The notes under the pieces: model-generated
What the model saw: only the letters and a program-made list of their open reading frames with translations
Databases searched by the model: none
Told to the model about the DNA's origin: nothing
Shown: positions 36,733-50,696 of the stretch, one piece after another
How positions within the stretch are numbered: position 1 is the stretch's first letter
Layout of the letters: every line of letters begins with the position of its first letter
Made by a program: the position numbers and the translations under genes
Origin: Gymnorhina tibicen
Taxonomy: Eukaryota; Chordata; Aves; Passeriformes; Artamidae
NCBI GenBank assembly: GCA_013399875.1
Contig: VXAZ01004545.1
Location: forward strand, 97,447-161,446
Reading direction: 5' to 3'
DNA length: 64,000 nt

Positions 36733-39700
36733 TTTATTATGTGTGCATACTCTGTTATAAGTCCTTCTCTCAAATGTGTATTCTGATGCTTCTCCCACTG
36801 TTAGTGATTCATTGTTGCATCCAAGATCATAATTTAGACCACTGTGTACACAGAGACCAAAGAGAGTCACATCTGTCCTTCAGGAAACATTTCATTGGTG
36901 CAAAATGTTAACCATGAGGTACATTGTTGTCTTCTCACTGAAGCTGGCTGTGATTAGATTCAATAGATGGAGACAGCCTTGGAAGCACACATTAGCATTA
37001 GAACTGTCCTTTTGTGAGCATGCAGAGAGGTCAATAAGTACATGAATATAAATTAGCTTGGTGGACTAGTGTGGCCATTAGCTGGGTCGAGTATTCCTTT
37101 TCCATATAATTGTTTGGTGCACCTGAATTAATTTGAGTGTCTAAATCCTGCATATTAATTCTATGCTGCAGGATGTAAAGCTTTGGACTAATCCCTTTAA
37201 TACTTTTCAGTATAAACACCTTAATCAAGCAACAGCTTTATAATTAGTTCTACTTTCAGACTGGATATTATTCACTTTTTTTATTGCTCATAACTTATTC
37301 CAACTTTTAATTGCAATGATTAGACAGACTTCAGAATGTAAGCTTAAATGGTCTCTTGTAGAAACGAAGATAGATGCAAAAGACAGGATTGTAACAATCC
37401 AAATTTTAGAGAAAAAATTCTCCCCCATTTTTGTTTTCCAAGATGTCACTAAAAGTATGCCTTAATTTCATCATTGAGTCATAAGATTAAAATCATATGG
37501 TTAGAATCACAGGTGTGAGTGTGGGACCTGAATCTATTGATTTTATGATTGATTTATGAGCATGATTCTACTAAGATTATATTTATTTGTTTTGTTGTGT
37601 CTTAAAAAAGTGCTGACACGACTACAATAACCACATATGCAATAAAGCTCCTGGTATGTAAACAGTGATTTAGCTTCTCAAGGACTGATCTATTTTCCTT
37701 TTTACCTGTTTTCCTAATGAATGTTTGGAAGAAGAAATCATCTTCACAATAAGAACATCTTGATGGTCAGGATGCATTGTTTGGAAGCTAGCATTTTTAA
37801 ATGAGACTGGATTTGACATTTAAACTAAATACATTAAGACAGTTATTGTGTTAGTTGCATATGGACCTGTGGATTAGTAAAATCACATTTGTTCAGCTTG
37901 AGTAAGCCTGTTGGAGAGGAATCTTGCATGGGAAATGTAACATTTTTAAATATTAATGAATGCACTTTTACTAATCAATTGAACCACATTTTTTATTTAC
38001 TGAGTGTTTTAATAAATCAAAGTGTAATGCATTTTGAAATACTGGATGCAGAGGAGTTACTTTAAATTAGTCCAATGTAAATACGGTTAAAAAATTAGTA
38101 TTTGGTGGCCTGTTATCTGGTCTTTTTTTTTCCCCCCAAGCTTGTTAGTAAATTATTTTTTGCTCCATATTTTTTTCTTTACATGTCACAAACTTCTATT
38201 CCACTCAGCCTGAAAGCTGAAAGCACACCACGCATTCTACGCATACAGTTTCTCCTACCTGATATAGTGATGACTCTATAGAAAAGCTAAAAGGTTAAAT
38301 GCTTTTTAAACCATTTCAAAAAACTACTCATTTACAGGTATATATTTCATTTAAGTGATTATAAAATAATGATGTTATTTAAGGAAAACACTCACTGAAA
38401 ATCTCACATTAAAATAAATGTATGTAATGGAACTTTGTAAGGAAACTGTATTCCATTTTAGTTGCTGGTCCAGCAGTTGTTTCAGTTTGTCCATATTTCA
38501 TGTGTTCATGTCCATACGGATGCTGATTCAGTTTGTCCATAGAGGTTTATTCCTTTGGAGACAAGAGCCAGGACTTGTACACTACAGAGGGCCCTCTTGG
38601 TCAGCACATGGTTTTGTTGTGTTAGAGGTGCACTGGGGAAGCGCTGACATGTGTGAAGGAGAGCCAAGCACAGCCAGGTAGGGAGGATGGTGGGATACGT
38701 GGTGAATCCCTGTTGCACTGACAGTGGGCTGAGCCCCAGAAGTTCTGCCTGGGACATGTGTAGCAGATCCACCTGAAACAGTGTTTGCTCTGCCTGAAAG
38801 CTCTGAAAACACCTATATCTAGAGAATTGTGATGTGTCTCTGATCAAATATTAAATCTAGGACAAAACCAGATATACCTGGTATGTAACCGCCACTCTAT
38901 TCCCACAAATATGATTTCTGTAATTTTTATTGCCATTAATCTGACTATTGGATTGAAATTTGCTCTTAGGTAAAAGGATGCAGCAATTTCCTACGCATAA
39001 GGAACAATTCTTCTCAGTAATAGAAGTTTCCAAAGAGAAGGAAGGCAGAGATGCTTTATAAGTGACTGAGAAGAAACAGTAGAGGGTGCCAGTACTGGTG
39101 GGGTAGTAAGAACTGTTCCCTCACCTGTTTGTAGACAGGGAATGTGCTTATTTCCACATTCCCAGATGCTTTTCCTTGCAGAGTCCATGAGTGCAACCCT
39201 TGTAGGGTGTGAATGTGTTCTGTTATTCCTGATAAGCCAGGGTGTGTGTCTATTCATGGTGCCTGGCTGCCCTCACACGCTCACACTCTGAGCTGGAACA
39301 TCTCTGCCTGCCAGAAATGCCCAGCACGTAAGAGGAAGAGCAGCCTGCTACTGCACACAGCTGTGTCAGCACTGAATGAGGTGTTTAAACCACAGCTCCT
39401 CCCCTGCCGTGGAAACCTGAACTTACCTCATCTCTTTCTTCTCTTTATGACCCCTCACAGCCTTAAGGCATTTGAATAAGACTGAATTTGCCACTAATCC
39501 AGAGTAAGAGAATCAAGATTACATTTAAAAGTTACTGTCCATGAAACGTATTGGAACTGAAATAACAGAGGCCAAGGTGCAGAATATTTAATCCAGTGGA
39601 TCCAACATGTCTTTCCTGTTTACCAACTTACTCTTTTCACAAAAACCTTAATTTTTCTAAACATTGGCACAAATACAGTTACTTCTTTCTTATATTTTAT

Positions 39701-42700
39701 CTTTTCCACATGACTCAATATAGAATGAGGTTCAAAGGGAAACATTCCCTATAATTCTTTCACCTTGTTTGATTTTCTCATTGTTGCAGCGTTATCTAGT
39801 TAAAGAGGCTTCCTCCAGCAGCCTTTTGGGAAGTGTTCTTTGTTAAGGGAAGCCTTTTATTTCATTCTGCCAAGGAAACGAACCGATGTGATCCTTTTAT
39901 CCCAGAGAAAGGGCACAACTTCTTTATTTTCAAGGTTGTGCATTTTTTGCAACTGTAAAACGTACTCCACTACTGAAGCCACAATTACATGAACTTGTCA
40001 ATCAATTCTAACCTACTGCAGTATGGTTGTGGCATTTTATGTAAAAGGTGGAGCATTAAAGACTCTGACCAAAATGAAAAGTACACACAGTAGATAAAGT
40101 ACAATACACATTATTAGATTGTGAGAGAAGTAGGCGTAGGAGAAAAGGATATACCAATAATTGATTTTTCACAGACATAAAGAATTATTTAAGGATTTCT
40201 GCAAAACATTTAGGATGAGACATTTTGTTTCCATTTTTCTTCTTATCACAAACACTTGTAGAATACTATTTGTAAGGTGGTTATATAGGGTATCCACTAT
40301 GTCATATTAGGAAACTATGTAAAAAATAAAAATTTTTTTAGCTGAAAGAAGTAGGGAAAATAATGCCTGCACATAAATATATCCTGTTATTATAAGGTGG
40401 AAATCTTTCACAATGTAGAAGGACTATATGCTCACAGTTTTGGCTATCAGTTTCAATATTTGAGAATTTGAAATCTGCAAGCAAAACCACATCATTATTT
40501 GTTACATCACCAACTAGAAATTAAAATATAAAAATTCTGTTCCTTATCTTGGTTGGCTTTTTCCAAGGATATAGGAGAGGTGTGCTAGAACAGACATAGT
40601 AGTAAGAGAAAATCCACTTAAACCAGATAATGGGAGCAAATTTGTAAAATATCATTTGTAAGTTTGGTAAGAGGGATCTCTAAGTACCTTTGCAGCTTTC
40701 ATAGGATGAGGAAGGACCTGTACCATGTCCCGCATCATTAAAAGGAGTAGTGGAGGGAAGGATGCTGATTAATCCATTACTTTGAGCAACTCATCCAGGG
40801 ATAACCAAGAATAGACTCTTAGCTACCACCTTATATCCCTTTTTCTTTTTTCCCACTTGCTCTCTTATATGTGGGTTTTTTTTGTTTGTTTGTTTTCTTT
40901 TCAATGTCAAGCAAGCCTCGAAGTAAATACAGAGATTTTATTAACTTGAGAAAATCTATATTTTTTGTATTCTGCTTGCCTGGCTGCTGTGGGGAACACA
41001 AGAACCCGAAGTGACAGAGTGTGTGTTTGACCATCCTTGTAGCCTGGTTAGTTAAGGAGAAGCTAAGCTTGCTGGAGGTCTGTGCACTGGTTAGCCTGTT
41101 GATGCTCTGTCTCTGTGCTTTTCACATGGGACTCTGAAGAGTCAGAAAGCAGTGAAATTCTTGCTCATCTCTAAGTTTCAGCACCATGGAACACAATGTC
41201 TGAAGTGACTGAGGAGCAGAAGTCCACAGCCATTTTCACAGAGCTGACAGAGAGCCTGTGAGATGTGTGGACTGGAGCAGTAGGATCTGAGCACAGGATG
41301 GAGACAGCAGCTTCAGGACCCTGCCCTGAGGTTACTGTCAGAAAACCCTAATATTTATGTCCCAATTTATATTGCATATAAACACATAAAAGTTTTTACT
41401 GTCTTCAGTGAAGACAATGTATATTGTTCCTGTGCTCTAGGTGAAGAAGCAAAAGTATTACTTGCAGATTCTGAATTCCAGTGACAGTAATTCTTGTTTG
41501 GAAACTTGGCCTGCAATCACTTGGAAAACTTGAGGGAATGGGATGTTTAACTACTAGATCTTTCTAATTTTTCTTCTGCTTCAGCCTTTTTGTGTGTTTC
41601 AAGAATTATCCCTACCTTCCTCTTGGTCCATCCTCTCACTTCCAAAGTGCAAAGCTTTTTTACTAAAAGAAGGAAGCTTTCAGTATTTCTAAATTTCCTA
41701 ATTCAGAAAATTCCAAATTTCACACCAAAACCTTAGTTTTCAGGCTCCTCCTGACCATCCTACATGCATTCTGCAGGAGAGGTGACTGGACTACAGAGGG
41801 AAGGCCCATTCAGACAGAAGAATAAAACTGCTTTGTTTAAAAAGTTTGTAACATTTTCCTTGGCAGCCCATGCTATTTGACAATATTCTTTTCTCTGTGG
41901 GTCTTACAAATTTTTCCACCAGTAAAAAGAACTTATACTCATGTTCTATTATAAAAGAGACACAATTAAAGTATTGTTTTCATACAGCTTACGTCAACAC
42001 CTCAATACAATCTTGCCTAAAGCATTAATGATGATTCATTGGTTATTCTTTACCCTGTGTATCCCTCACTCCTAAATGGGGAAATATTTTTCTAATTTAA
42101 AATTTAAAAAAAAAATTAAAAGCTTAAAACATGGGTTTGATACACTTTATATTTTGAATCTACAAATATCAAACATGAATGTGTAAAAATAAAACCATGA
42201 AATTTTAGCTACATTCAAAAAAAGAGCTAACTGGTGGAAAGGATAAAATATTAATAATAATAATAGCAGATGTGATCTTAACCTCGAATTTTGGGAGAGA
42301 AGTTTGAGGGAATATGTAAAACTTTAACAAACAGGCTAAGTGTATCTTTTTTTTCCTTTCTTTTTTGCGTTCTCTTAGAACTCAGCATTAGAATTTATGG
42401 AGGCAATTTGCCCTAAGCAGTGGCATAAAATCAGTCTTCATTGAAGTATTCTCAAAGGCAAATTTATAAAGCTCTTTTGCTTTTAGCCTATTAAAAAAAA
42501 AACAACAACCCAAAACTCTTCATATACCTTATTCTTTACCTTAAAAAACAATATTTATATACAACAATAAATATGTATAATATTTATATACAATATAAAT
42601 ATTTATAACACACACATATACTGTTACTCATAAAATCAAATAGTTTTACTTGAGTGTATAGAAACTTTATTTTTAAAGTATAAATATAGTAATTTCCTAT

Positions 42701-45278
42701 ATAAATATTAGATTCTTGTACTGCTGTAAAGAGTGGTAAGATAACCATTATCTCTTGGGGAAAAAGTATTCCCTAAATTAAGAAACAAAGCTTAACTAAA
42801 CTAAAAGTAAAAAAAACCCAAACCACTTTTTTTTCCTCTTTTCTTCCTGAACTGTTAAATTAACTGTGTGAGAGAATTAAAGTATCATAATCACATAAGA
42901 GGTTTTGTTGGAGGGTCACCAGAGCTCTCTGGCTGGTGGGATTGTTGAAGCAGAGAGCGAGGGAGAGGAAACAAGTGAATGCTCTTGGCACCCCATTCTG
43001 AAATCTTACCCACTCTGGAGGCTTTGCCCCAGAATGGGCCCTTGCTCTGAGTGCCTTCTGGTGAGTGCAAGGGCATGACTTCTCCTTCCTGAGCTCCCTG
43101 GTGAAGAAGGCACAGCAGAAACTTGAACTAGAGTTTCTCATGTTTCATGCAGACTTTTGAAGATATTTTCTTACCTCCTTGGTTTGAAAGTCTTGGGACA
43201 AGACATCCAAAGTTTTTCAGTGAAAACCTTTCAAAGAACTTTGGTTTGTTTCAGACAACAACTGAAACATGATGGAAACTCTAAAAATGCAGCAGAATGA
43301 AGTCAGGAGACTTTCAGCATTACCTGCAATTATATTTTTGGTATTTTCAGAGATCTAACTTAAGAAATCAGAAAATTTTGAATTAGGAAATTACTTAAGT
43401 ACGGTCAATTCACAAATATCTCTACAGCCTAGTTACCCTTGAATTTGGCAGGTAGGACAGGTCTAACCTTTGCTTTCATCCTAGTTCAGCTGCTCAACTT
43501 TGAGACTACTAGCAATCAAGCAGGCATTCAGCCTGGAAACCAAAGTTTCCAGCTCTCTTAAACTGTGATGACATCCTCTTACAATGAAAGGGAAAAATTT
43601 GGCTTGTATTTAAACCTCTCTTTCTCACAGAACAACATCCTAAAAAGATGTATGTCCATTGAAGCAGTATTTCAGGAATATTTACAGCACCCTGCTGGTG
43701 TTCACAGGATTCAGCATAATAGGATTGCTTTTCCATCTCCTTTACTTTATGGAAAGATTTGGTTGATCCTTTAGTGCAGCATGGTTTGCTGCTTTTCATC
43801 TCCCAGGCAACAATAACCTCTCATCATGATTACAGAGCTTCCTGCAGACAGATGGGTCTAATCCCAGTGCTCCAACAATTTAGTAATCTATTCCAATCAG
43901 GACTTGATGGATTTGATAGGCCATCTGTAGCCAAGTGAGACAGATTCAAGACAGGTCAAAAACTAGGAGGCTTTCAGAAAAGCTTTCTGCTGTTTCACAC
44001 AGAAAATCACGCTAACAAGAAAGAAAAAAACCCCACCATTCCCTGCCTTCAGTACCTTAGAAAATAATTCTATTGTAATTATTACTATTGAATATGGTAG
44101 ACTTGGAAGACTGAGTGAAACCCTTCATATGAGACTTTATGAACTAAAAGGAACCAAAAAAACCTATATGCAAACATTATTAAATTAGGGTGAATATAGT
44201 TGATTGAATAATTGTGGGAGTAACAAAATCTGAAATATTTTTGAGGAAATGGTTAATTTTAAAGTATAACCAATAAAACTCAATACTATTACTTGCCATT
44301 TAGATCAAACAGGACATTTTTAAAGCACAATACATTTTATTTTATTGAAGTAGAGATGGAAATAGAGGGTTTTGAGTTGCCAGGAAGGCAACTTTTGCAT
44401 TATCCGTATTTTCATTTTGAGGAAAAAAATCCATAATAGCTTTCTGCACACACATCTCTGTTAGCAACAGCCAATCACATGCATACACATTCAAGAACAG
44501 TTTCTAGAATCTGCCTGTTAACTTGACTTTGAAAAAGGTTATGTTTTAATGCATTATCCTGTCTATGTAGTTTTGCTGACTTTGTTGGGAGTTTGAGGTT
44601 GACAGGTATGTTTGCAAGATCACCCCAGCTGCATTACAACCACCATCAGCCAAGAGTGACTGTAATAACCTTTATGTGTAATGAATACTGAATTAAAGAG
44701 GTTTTTCAAAAGCACAGACCATAATTATTCCTTTGGTGTATATCAGAAACAGCAAAATCAAGAAGCAACAGCCAAGATTTTTTTTTTTTAATTTAACTGG
44801 AATAGGTATCTGGAACAAAAGGAAAACCAACATTTTTTTTTTTTCTTTTTTTTTAAGAGAAAAAATTTTATTTAATATTTAAACATCACAATTCTCCTTC
44901 CACATTTTAGTTCTTTTCTCTAGTTCACATTTCTTAATCTGACCTAACTGCATGAGAAAGTGTTAAAAATACTTTAAACTTACAGGTAAATCAGTTAAGA
45001 AAACATTATATCTGTTTTTAAAGCAAGGGGAAAATTGTGTGAGAGAAAATGATGTTGTGATGTAAATCTAAAGCTGTTACAGTTAAGCTCTTAGGATACT
45101 CTTTATCTTTCAACAACTCTCTTTAACTACAAAAATTAAATGAAATTTCCTTAATCTTCCCAGCCTCTCTTGCCATAAGGTTTTCTCTAGGATTTCAAGC
45201 AGGCTAATGAATAATTTTGTAATAACATTTAGTAATGGGCATAGAAACCTGGAGTCTCCTATTCTTTCTTGTGCTGTA
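36733..45278. other. long unique AT-rich interval
   Basis: No gene, RNA gene or confident repeat is visible over about 8.5 kb. There are small features. 38481-38495 is repeated at 38527-38541 (TTCAGTTTGTCCATA). 42541-42608 is an AT-only-like stretch with repeated AATATTTATATACAA. Runs of T occur near 44779 and 44834. GC-richer patches lie at 38540-38830, 41040-41345 and 42900-43130. These patches have open frames on both strands and may be unrecognised old transposons. Confidence 0.55.
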
Positions 45279-45700
45279 AATCACTGAATCCTAGAACAGC
45301 TTGGGTTGGAAGGGACCTTAAGGATCACCTTGTTTCAACCACGCTGCCATGAGTATCTCTCACTAGACCAGAATGCTCACAGTCCCATCCAACCCAGACA
45401 CTTCCAGGGATGGGGCATCCACAGCTTCTCTGCACAACCTGTTCCAGAGCCTCACCACTCTCACAGTAAAGAATTTCTTCCTTATATCTCACCTAAAGCT
45501 TTCAGCTTTCCCCCTCGTCCTGTCGCTACACACTATTGTAGAAAGAGCTTCTCCAGACTTCTTGTAAGCATCCTTCAGGTACTGGAGGATGCTAAATTAT
45601 CTCCCAGGAACCTTCTTTTCTCCAACTTTAAGTAGCTCCAAATCTCTCAGCCCATCTTAACAGGAGTGGTTCTCCATTCCTCTAAAATCAAGGAAAATAT
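45279..45700 (-). mobile_element. CR1 LINE 3' fragment, minus strand
   Basis: AATCACTGAATCCTAGAACA is a decayed tail. GGTTGGAAGGGACCTTAAGG, CCATCCAACCCAGACACTTC, CAGGGATGGGGCATCCACAG and CTGTTCCAGAGCCTCACCAC follow in the order of antisense CR1. Towards the high-coordinate end TCTCCAACTTTAAGTAGCTC corresponds to the usual CTCCAGGCTGAAC segment. Plus-strand open frames inside it are by-products. Confidence 0.92.
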
Positions 45701-48700
45701 TTCTACAACCTCCTTAGTGTGTATTATTTTTTTAAATGGGAGAGGGAATGAGCCATTGTTCCTGCTTAACTTTCACAAATGTTATTAATATGGTCTGGGA
45801 AGCTTTTAGCAAATATAAGTACTTATAGCAAACAATGGTAGCAGTTTTGAAATTTGATTTGTAGTAGCATGGTACTTCTGAACATTTCCTCTCCAGTTGC
45901 TTGTGACATAATCACATCAAACTACAATTCTATGTCTTCCTTGGGTCACCACTTAGTCTGAACTTTTTGAGTCTGTTCTCTGGCTTATCTTAGGTTTTGC
46001 AGTCTAATCAGTGTGGTTGAATTCCTTATTGAGAATTAATACCCTATTTAAACAGGGTGTGAAAAAAGCCAAAGGAAAAGATAGCTTTTATTAAATAAAA
46101 AAGATGCCTCTCCTACTCTAATTTTAAATTCAAGGATGCCTCCACATGAATAGATTCAAAGACAGAGGAACACACAATAACAGGTCTGGTTATACAGTTT
46201 GTTAAACACAAAGTAGAGCTTTAACAGCACAACCTCTGTTTCTATCATGACTGGAAAAGTAACAACATGTTCAGAAAAGAACATTGTTTAATGAAGATGC
46301 ATCTGATTCAGGGAAAGAGATTAAAGAAATTCCTCTATCTAGGATGCCATAGCAGACTTTATGAACACATCCATGCTCTTTTCATGTAGGCTGCAGAGGA
46401 AAAAATAGTCAAGATCTATTTAATTTTACAACCTTACTGCAAGTGGAAATTTTTCCCCTGTTAGACTGTGACCATTACATTCACTGACCTTCACTTCACA
46501 AGAATCTTCTCCCTGGTAAAATATTCTTTGGGAAATCTTGTTTGTGTTTCTTTATTCAGGGTGAGATTTGAGATAACTTAAATTCAACTTGTATCCAGCT
46601 TAGTGGGGAACAGGAGAAGCTTTCTGAGAATGAGAGAGGAAGGGAAAGAAACAGAATCTAGTTAAAAATCACAGATACATGAAACAGACCAATCATTCCT
46701 AATTGTAGGGATGGTGTAAGGTAATTCTAATGTATGCACTGGGGACTCAAGCACTATCCAATTTTCCCTTGTATTTCAGTAGAATCTAGGGTAGCAAAAA
46801 TACTAACATATATTTTAAATGTGTATTGCTTATAGTGTAAAAATACACATCATTACCTACAAATTAGTTTGTGCTCGGTACACTCCTTGTTACTTTTTAA
46901 ACTATCTGGATAGCAGAGACACTGGAGTCTGGAAAATGTCGAGAGCAAGGAAGGTCTTTATAAGAGGAGTGTGATAAGAAAGGACAGCTGATAGCAATGG
47001 TGTATCAGAAACTCCAAAGGTTTATGCCTTAGCAAAGGCATTTCCTACTGTGTTTTCTTACTTGCCAACACTTCCTTCTGAACCCCCAGGCAGAGTAACT
47101 GACCTGAGCTTAAATACGTTGGTGAGTTGGGCAAGTACTTTGAAGAGTACTTTGAAATCAAAGGAATAAAGGTGGTTTACAAGAGAGGATTTTTTCTGTC
47201 TTCCTGCCTGTTGTAAAGGACCAGTATAAGAGGGGGAATGTTTGAGTTGTTAAATGTAAGTGGAGGGCAAGGAAAAGGAGTGTGTTTACTGCATTGTCAT
47301 CTGTAAGTTTTCCATTGTCAATAATGAACTATCTTTACTGCCTGGACGCAACTATTGCCAGTTGCTTGAAAACATTTATAGGAATATGAGTACATTTTGT
47401 GTTTTTATTTGTTGGACACTTATTTTAAACTCTACGTTAAATAGCTTCAGTTTGACTCAGGACAATTTTTTAAATCTTTACATGAAGCCTTTTAAAACTT
47501 TGTAAAAAGAAAGGGAAACACCCAATAGTATCATTTTTGACAGGTGTGAAACATGCCATTTGAGTCAAAACTTTATATACTATCTGTCGCAAGTGTCAAA
47601 TTGTCTTTTGTCCTCCTATTAGCATTCTATTTTAACTGTCCAATCAAAAAAAATTCCCAATTCTTTCTTTTCCTTTTGATGCTGTGATGAGTTGTCAACT
47701 TGTATGTAATGCTTGGGGAACGGGAATGAAATGAAGGTGAATGAAGGTCATTGTATACACTTCATATGTGAGGGTGGCAGAAAACTAGGAGAAGGACGAT
47801 TAAGAAAAGTATTTTCCTTCTCCTTGTGAGATACTGTTGGTCTATAGGTGGTGGCTTGTGGATTTGGAGCCTGAGAGAAAGTTCTAGGAAGCTCAGTGTT
47901 TGTATGAGTCAGGATTTAACATTCTTTCAGCCTGAAAAGCAGTGCTTGGGTCTGATAAAGCCCTCAACAAGGACTTGTATGATGTGCAAAACTATAAAGG
48001 TGTTCTTAAAGTCAAAATGCATTGGGATGGTGGCAGGGGAAAGGAAATATAGCAGAGTTTGAAAAAGCAAAGGTGTTCCCTCTCTTATGAATTTTCCTTT
48101 CCCAAAACAAAGCTGAAAATTTCTCTTTCTTTGTCTGCACTTTGCATGTAGCTACTAGATCCTAATGTCTTCTCCCATAAACTCCTCCCTTAGTAAAAAT
48201 CTTTCTAAATGCAGTCACAAGATATTGGAGTAAAAATGCAGTTTATCTACTAGGAGACATTTCCTATTTATTTAGAAAGTTTAATTGCAGAAAGGCTTGC
48301 TGAGAAATAGATGGTCTGCTCTTTAGAGAAAATCTTTATGACAGAAACTGTCAGTGATTTGAAATTAAGTATGTAACTAAGGTTTCCAAAGATTACATGA
48401 ACATTTATGTAATGTCATATTGGAAGGGTTGCTTAAAAAACATTTTATTAAAAAGTTTGGACAGTTACCTCTAATCTAACAGAAGAAGACTATTCTGCTT
48501 GAAATTAAATGTTCTTTAAGAGAGTTGTGGTATCAAGGGCAGACAAAAATAGGCACTACCAACATTTCCTTCTATGATGATAAAACTGAACAACACCTTT
48601 CAGTAAGGATGAGAGAAGCTATTGCATTTATGAAGGAAAGAGTGGTTTCAGGGTACAAAGGTCTTAGAGGTACTGTTTTACTTCCTTAAGGCACAATTTA

Positions 48701-50560
48701 TGACAGAATGAGGCACTGAAAAATGCGTTCATCTATAAAATAAATTAAGTGTAATTAAATTGGGTAATGGGGCATATATAATGTGCACTTTTCAAAAATA
48801 TTGATGATTCATACTTAAAATTGTGCTTTTACAAAGTACTTTAGTCATGGGATCACAAGTGAATGGATCTTCATTCCATTTCCAACTGGCGTTCATTGTT
48901 AGACATTCCCATGGGGAAAGTAGGCATGTATAGAGGATGAGTTCTGAACATTTCAAGACATTTCTCACATTAGAATCATATCTTTTGATTTGTAGACTGC
49001 ACTACATTTTTGTAAGTCATTTTGGATTACTTAATACATGGCTGAATAGGGCAGTTGTGAGAAATATAATCCCACCTCTACATGAACAGAGAATCACTGT
49101 AATCTTGTGATAGCGACAAGAAATTGTGATGCTGGAGTTTAGAGTGTAGCTCCAAAATAATATAGGGAATAACCTGAATTTTTTCACAGGTTTAAAATAA
49201 GCTAGTTGAAACAATTACGTTTTTATCCTAATTATATTTATTTTAAAAATAAAGTTCTAATTTTCTCCACAAAGTTTAATGGAGGATTTATGCATGCAGT
49301 AATGTCAGAATGATTTCTTAGGTATGAGTGACCTATGAAACAACCTTGGCAAGCAGGTAGTAATCATTAGTTGTTGCCATTAAAGTTAAAATAACATTTT
49401 GAGATGCATCTATACGTACGTACGGGATGTACTTCTGAAAAGTAATAATTATATTTTTGACACATCAGTAAAGCTCGGGAGACCTTTCAGTGTGTTTGTC
49501 TGGAATCAGATTGAGATATGCCATTAAAGCTGCCAGTAGGCAGCAAGAATGTCTTTGTGGAAAGGGTTTTCTGAGTAGTTAATTTAGGTTGAGGATCCTC
49601 CCCTAAAGAGCATTCAGTTTGCTTTGTGTGACATTCATTACAGACACTTTTTCTGTAATGAAGAATAAATTACTGTAAGTCAAATTCTGCCTTTTTGCAA
49701 AAATATGTACAAAACATGTCTTGGCTCAGCCTGCACTGTGTAAGGTTGTTTAAATCTAATTTTATGCTGTCCTTGTGCTTTATTGCTGCGGGCTTCAGTT
49801 GCTTGGTTTCTATATGTATAAAAATAGGACTAAAAATATGACTAAAAATATAAAATAGCTCTTAGTTACATTGTACAGTTTCCAATTTTCCTGCTTGATC
49901 TTCATGTAGGTTTTTTTTAATGGGCAGTTTATGGCTTTGTCTATGTCTTTCCTCTATGGCAGAGCAGTAGAATTCTGGTTTTGTCATAGTCGAGTATATA
50001 AACAGAATAACATAAATATGCCTGTGAATAATTCCCAACTAATTACCTTCATCTGGAGAAAAACAAAAAGCTGTGAAGCTTATTTTATACAATCAGATAG
50101 GTGGCTGGAAACGCATGGGGTTCTTTTGAAAGCTGTCAGATATAAGCACAAATGTGTATAAATATATTACAGGACAAAACACAAAGTAGGCTTTGTGAAC
50201 ACAGATTCAGTTTTCCCTCAGGCATTATTTACATAAAGGTCCCATATTTTCTTAAACTCTGTGTGTGTGTCTGGTTAGTCTGTGAGCACTGAACGACTCG
50301 ACTTTTGCGTAACTGCTGCATGCAAGTTGTCTCCAGTATGAACTATGCATCCCAGTCCATACTTGAGATGTGAGATGATTTCACACCAAAAAGTCATATG
50401 TATACACTGACACAGCTGTGGCTGAGGGCATGGCATCTTCAAAAGAGCTCTGAGGAGTGATGCTGCATGCAAGACATTTACCAAATTCTGGCCTTTCCGA
50501 TATAAAAAATTAAGTTATGGTTCCTGTTTGAGTGGTTTTATTCAGATTCTAATTAGTATT
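45701..50560. other. unique AT-rich non-coding DNA
   Basis: No gene or clear repeat is visible. 49413-49424 reads TACGTACGTACG, an unusual local run of three CpGs in CpG-poor DNA. Short open frames on both strands have no recognisable products. Confidence 0.6.
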
Positions 50561-50696
50561 TCACAGAATCACAGAGTCACAGAATGATTATTTTGGAAGG
50601 GATTGCAGTGGGTCGTCTGGTCCAAGCTCCCTGCTCAATCAAGCAGGGTCATCCTAGAGCACAAAGTACAGGATTGTGTCCAGATGGTTCTAAATA
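50561..50696 (-). mobile_element. CR1 LINE 3' end fragment, minus strand
   Basis: TCACAGAATCACAGAGTCAC is an octamer tail. It is followed by TTTTGGAAGGGATTGCAGTG, TCGTCTGGTCCAAGCTCCCT and CAATCAAGCAGGGTCATCCT, all antisense CR1. About 135 bp remain before the match fades into flanking DNA. Confidence 0.9.

Noticed and set aside
36396..36870. Several overlapping Lys/Thr/Gln/Asn-rich frames on minus and Phe/Cys/Gly-rich frames on plus
   Set aside because: Composition artefacts of the G/T-rich tract.
42715..42800. Possible MIR-like segment (ATTATCTC...GGGGAAA)
   Set aside because: The resemblance is short and no other MIR landmarks are present.
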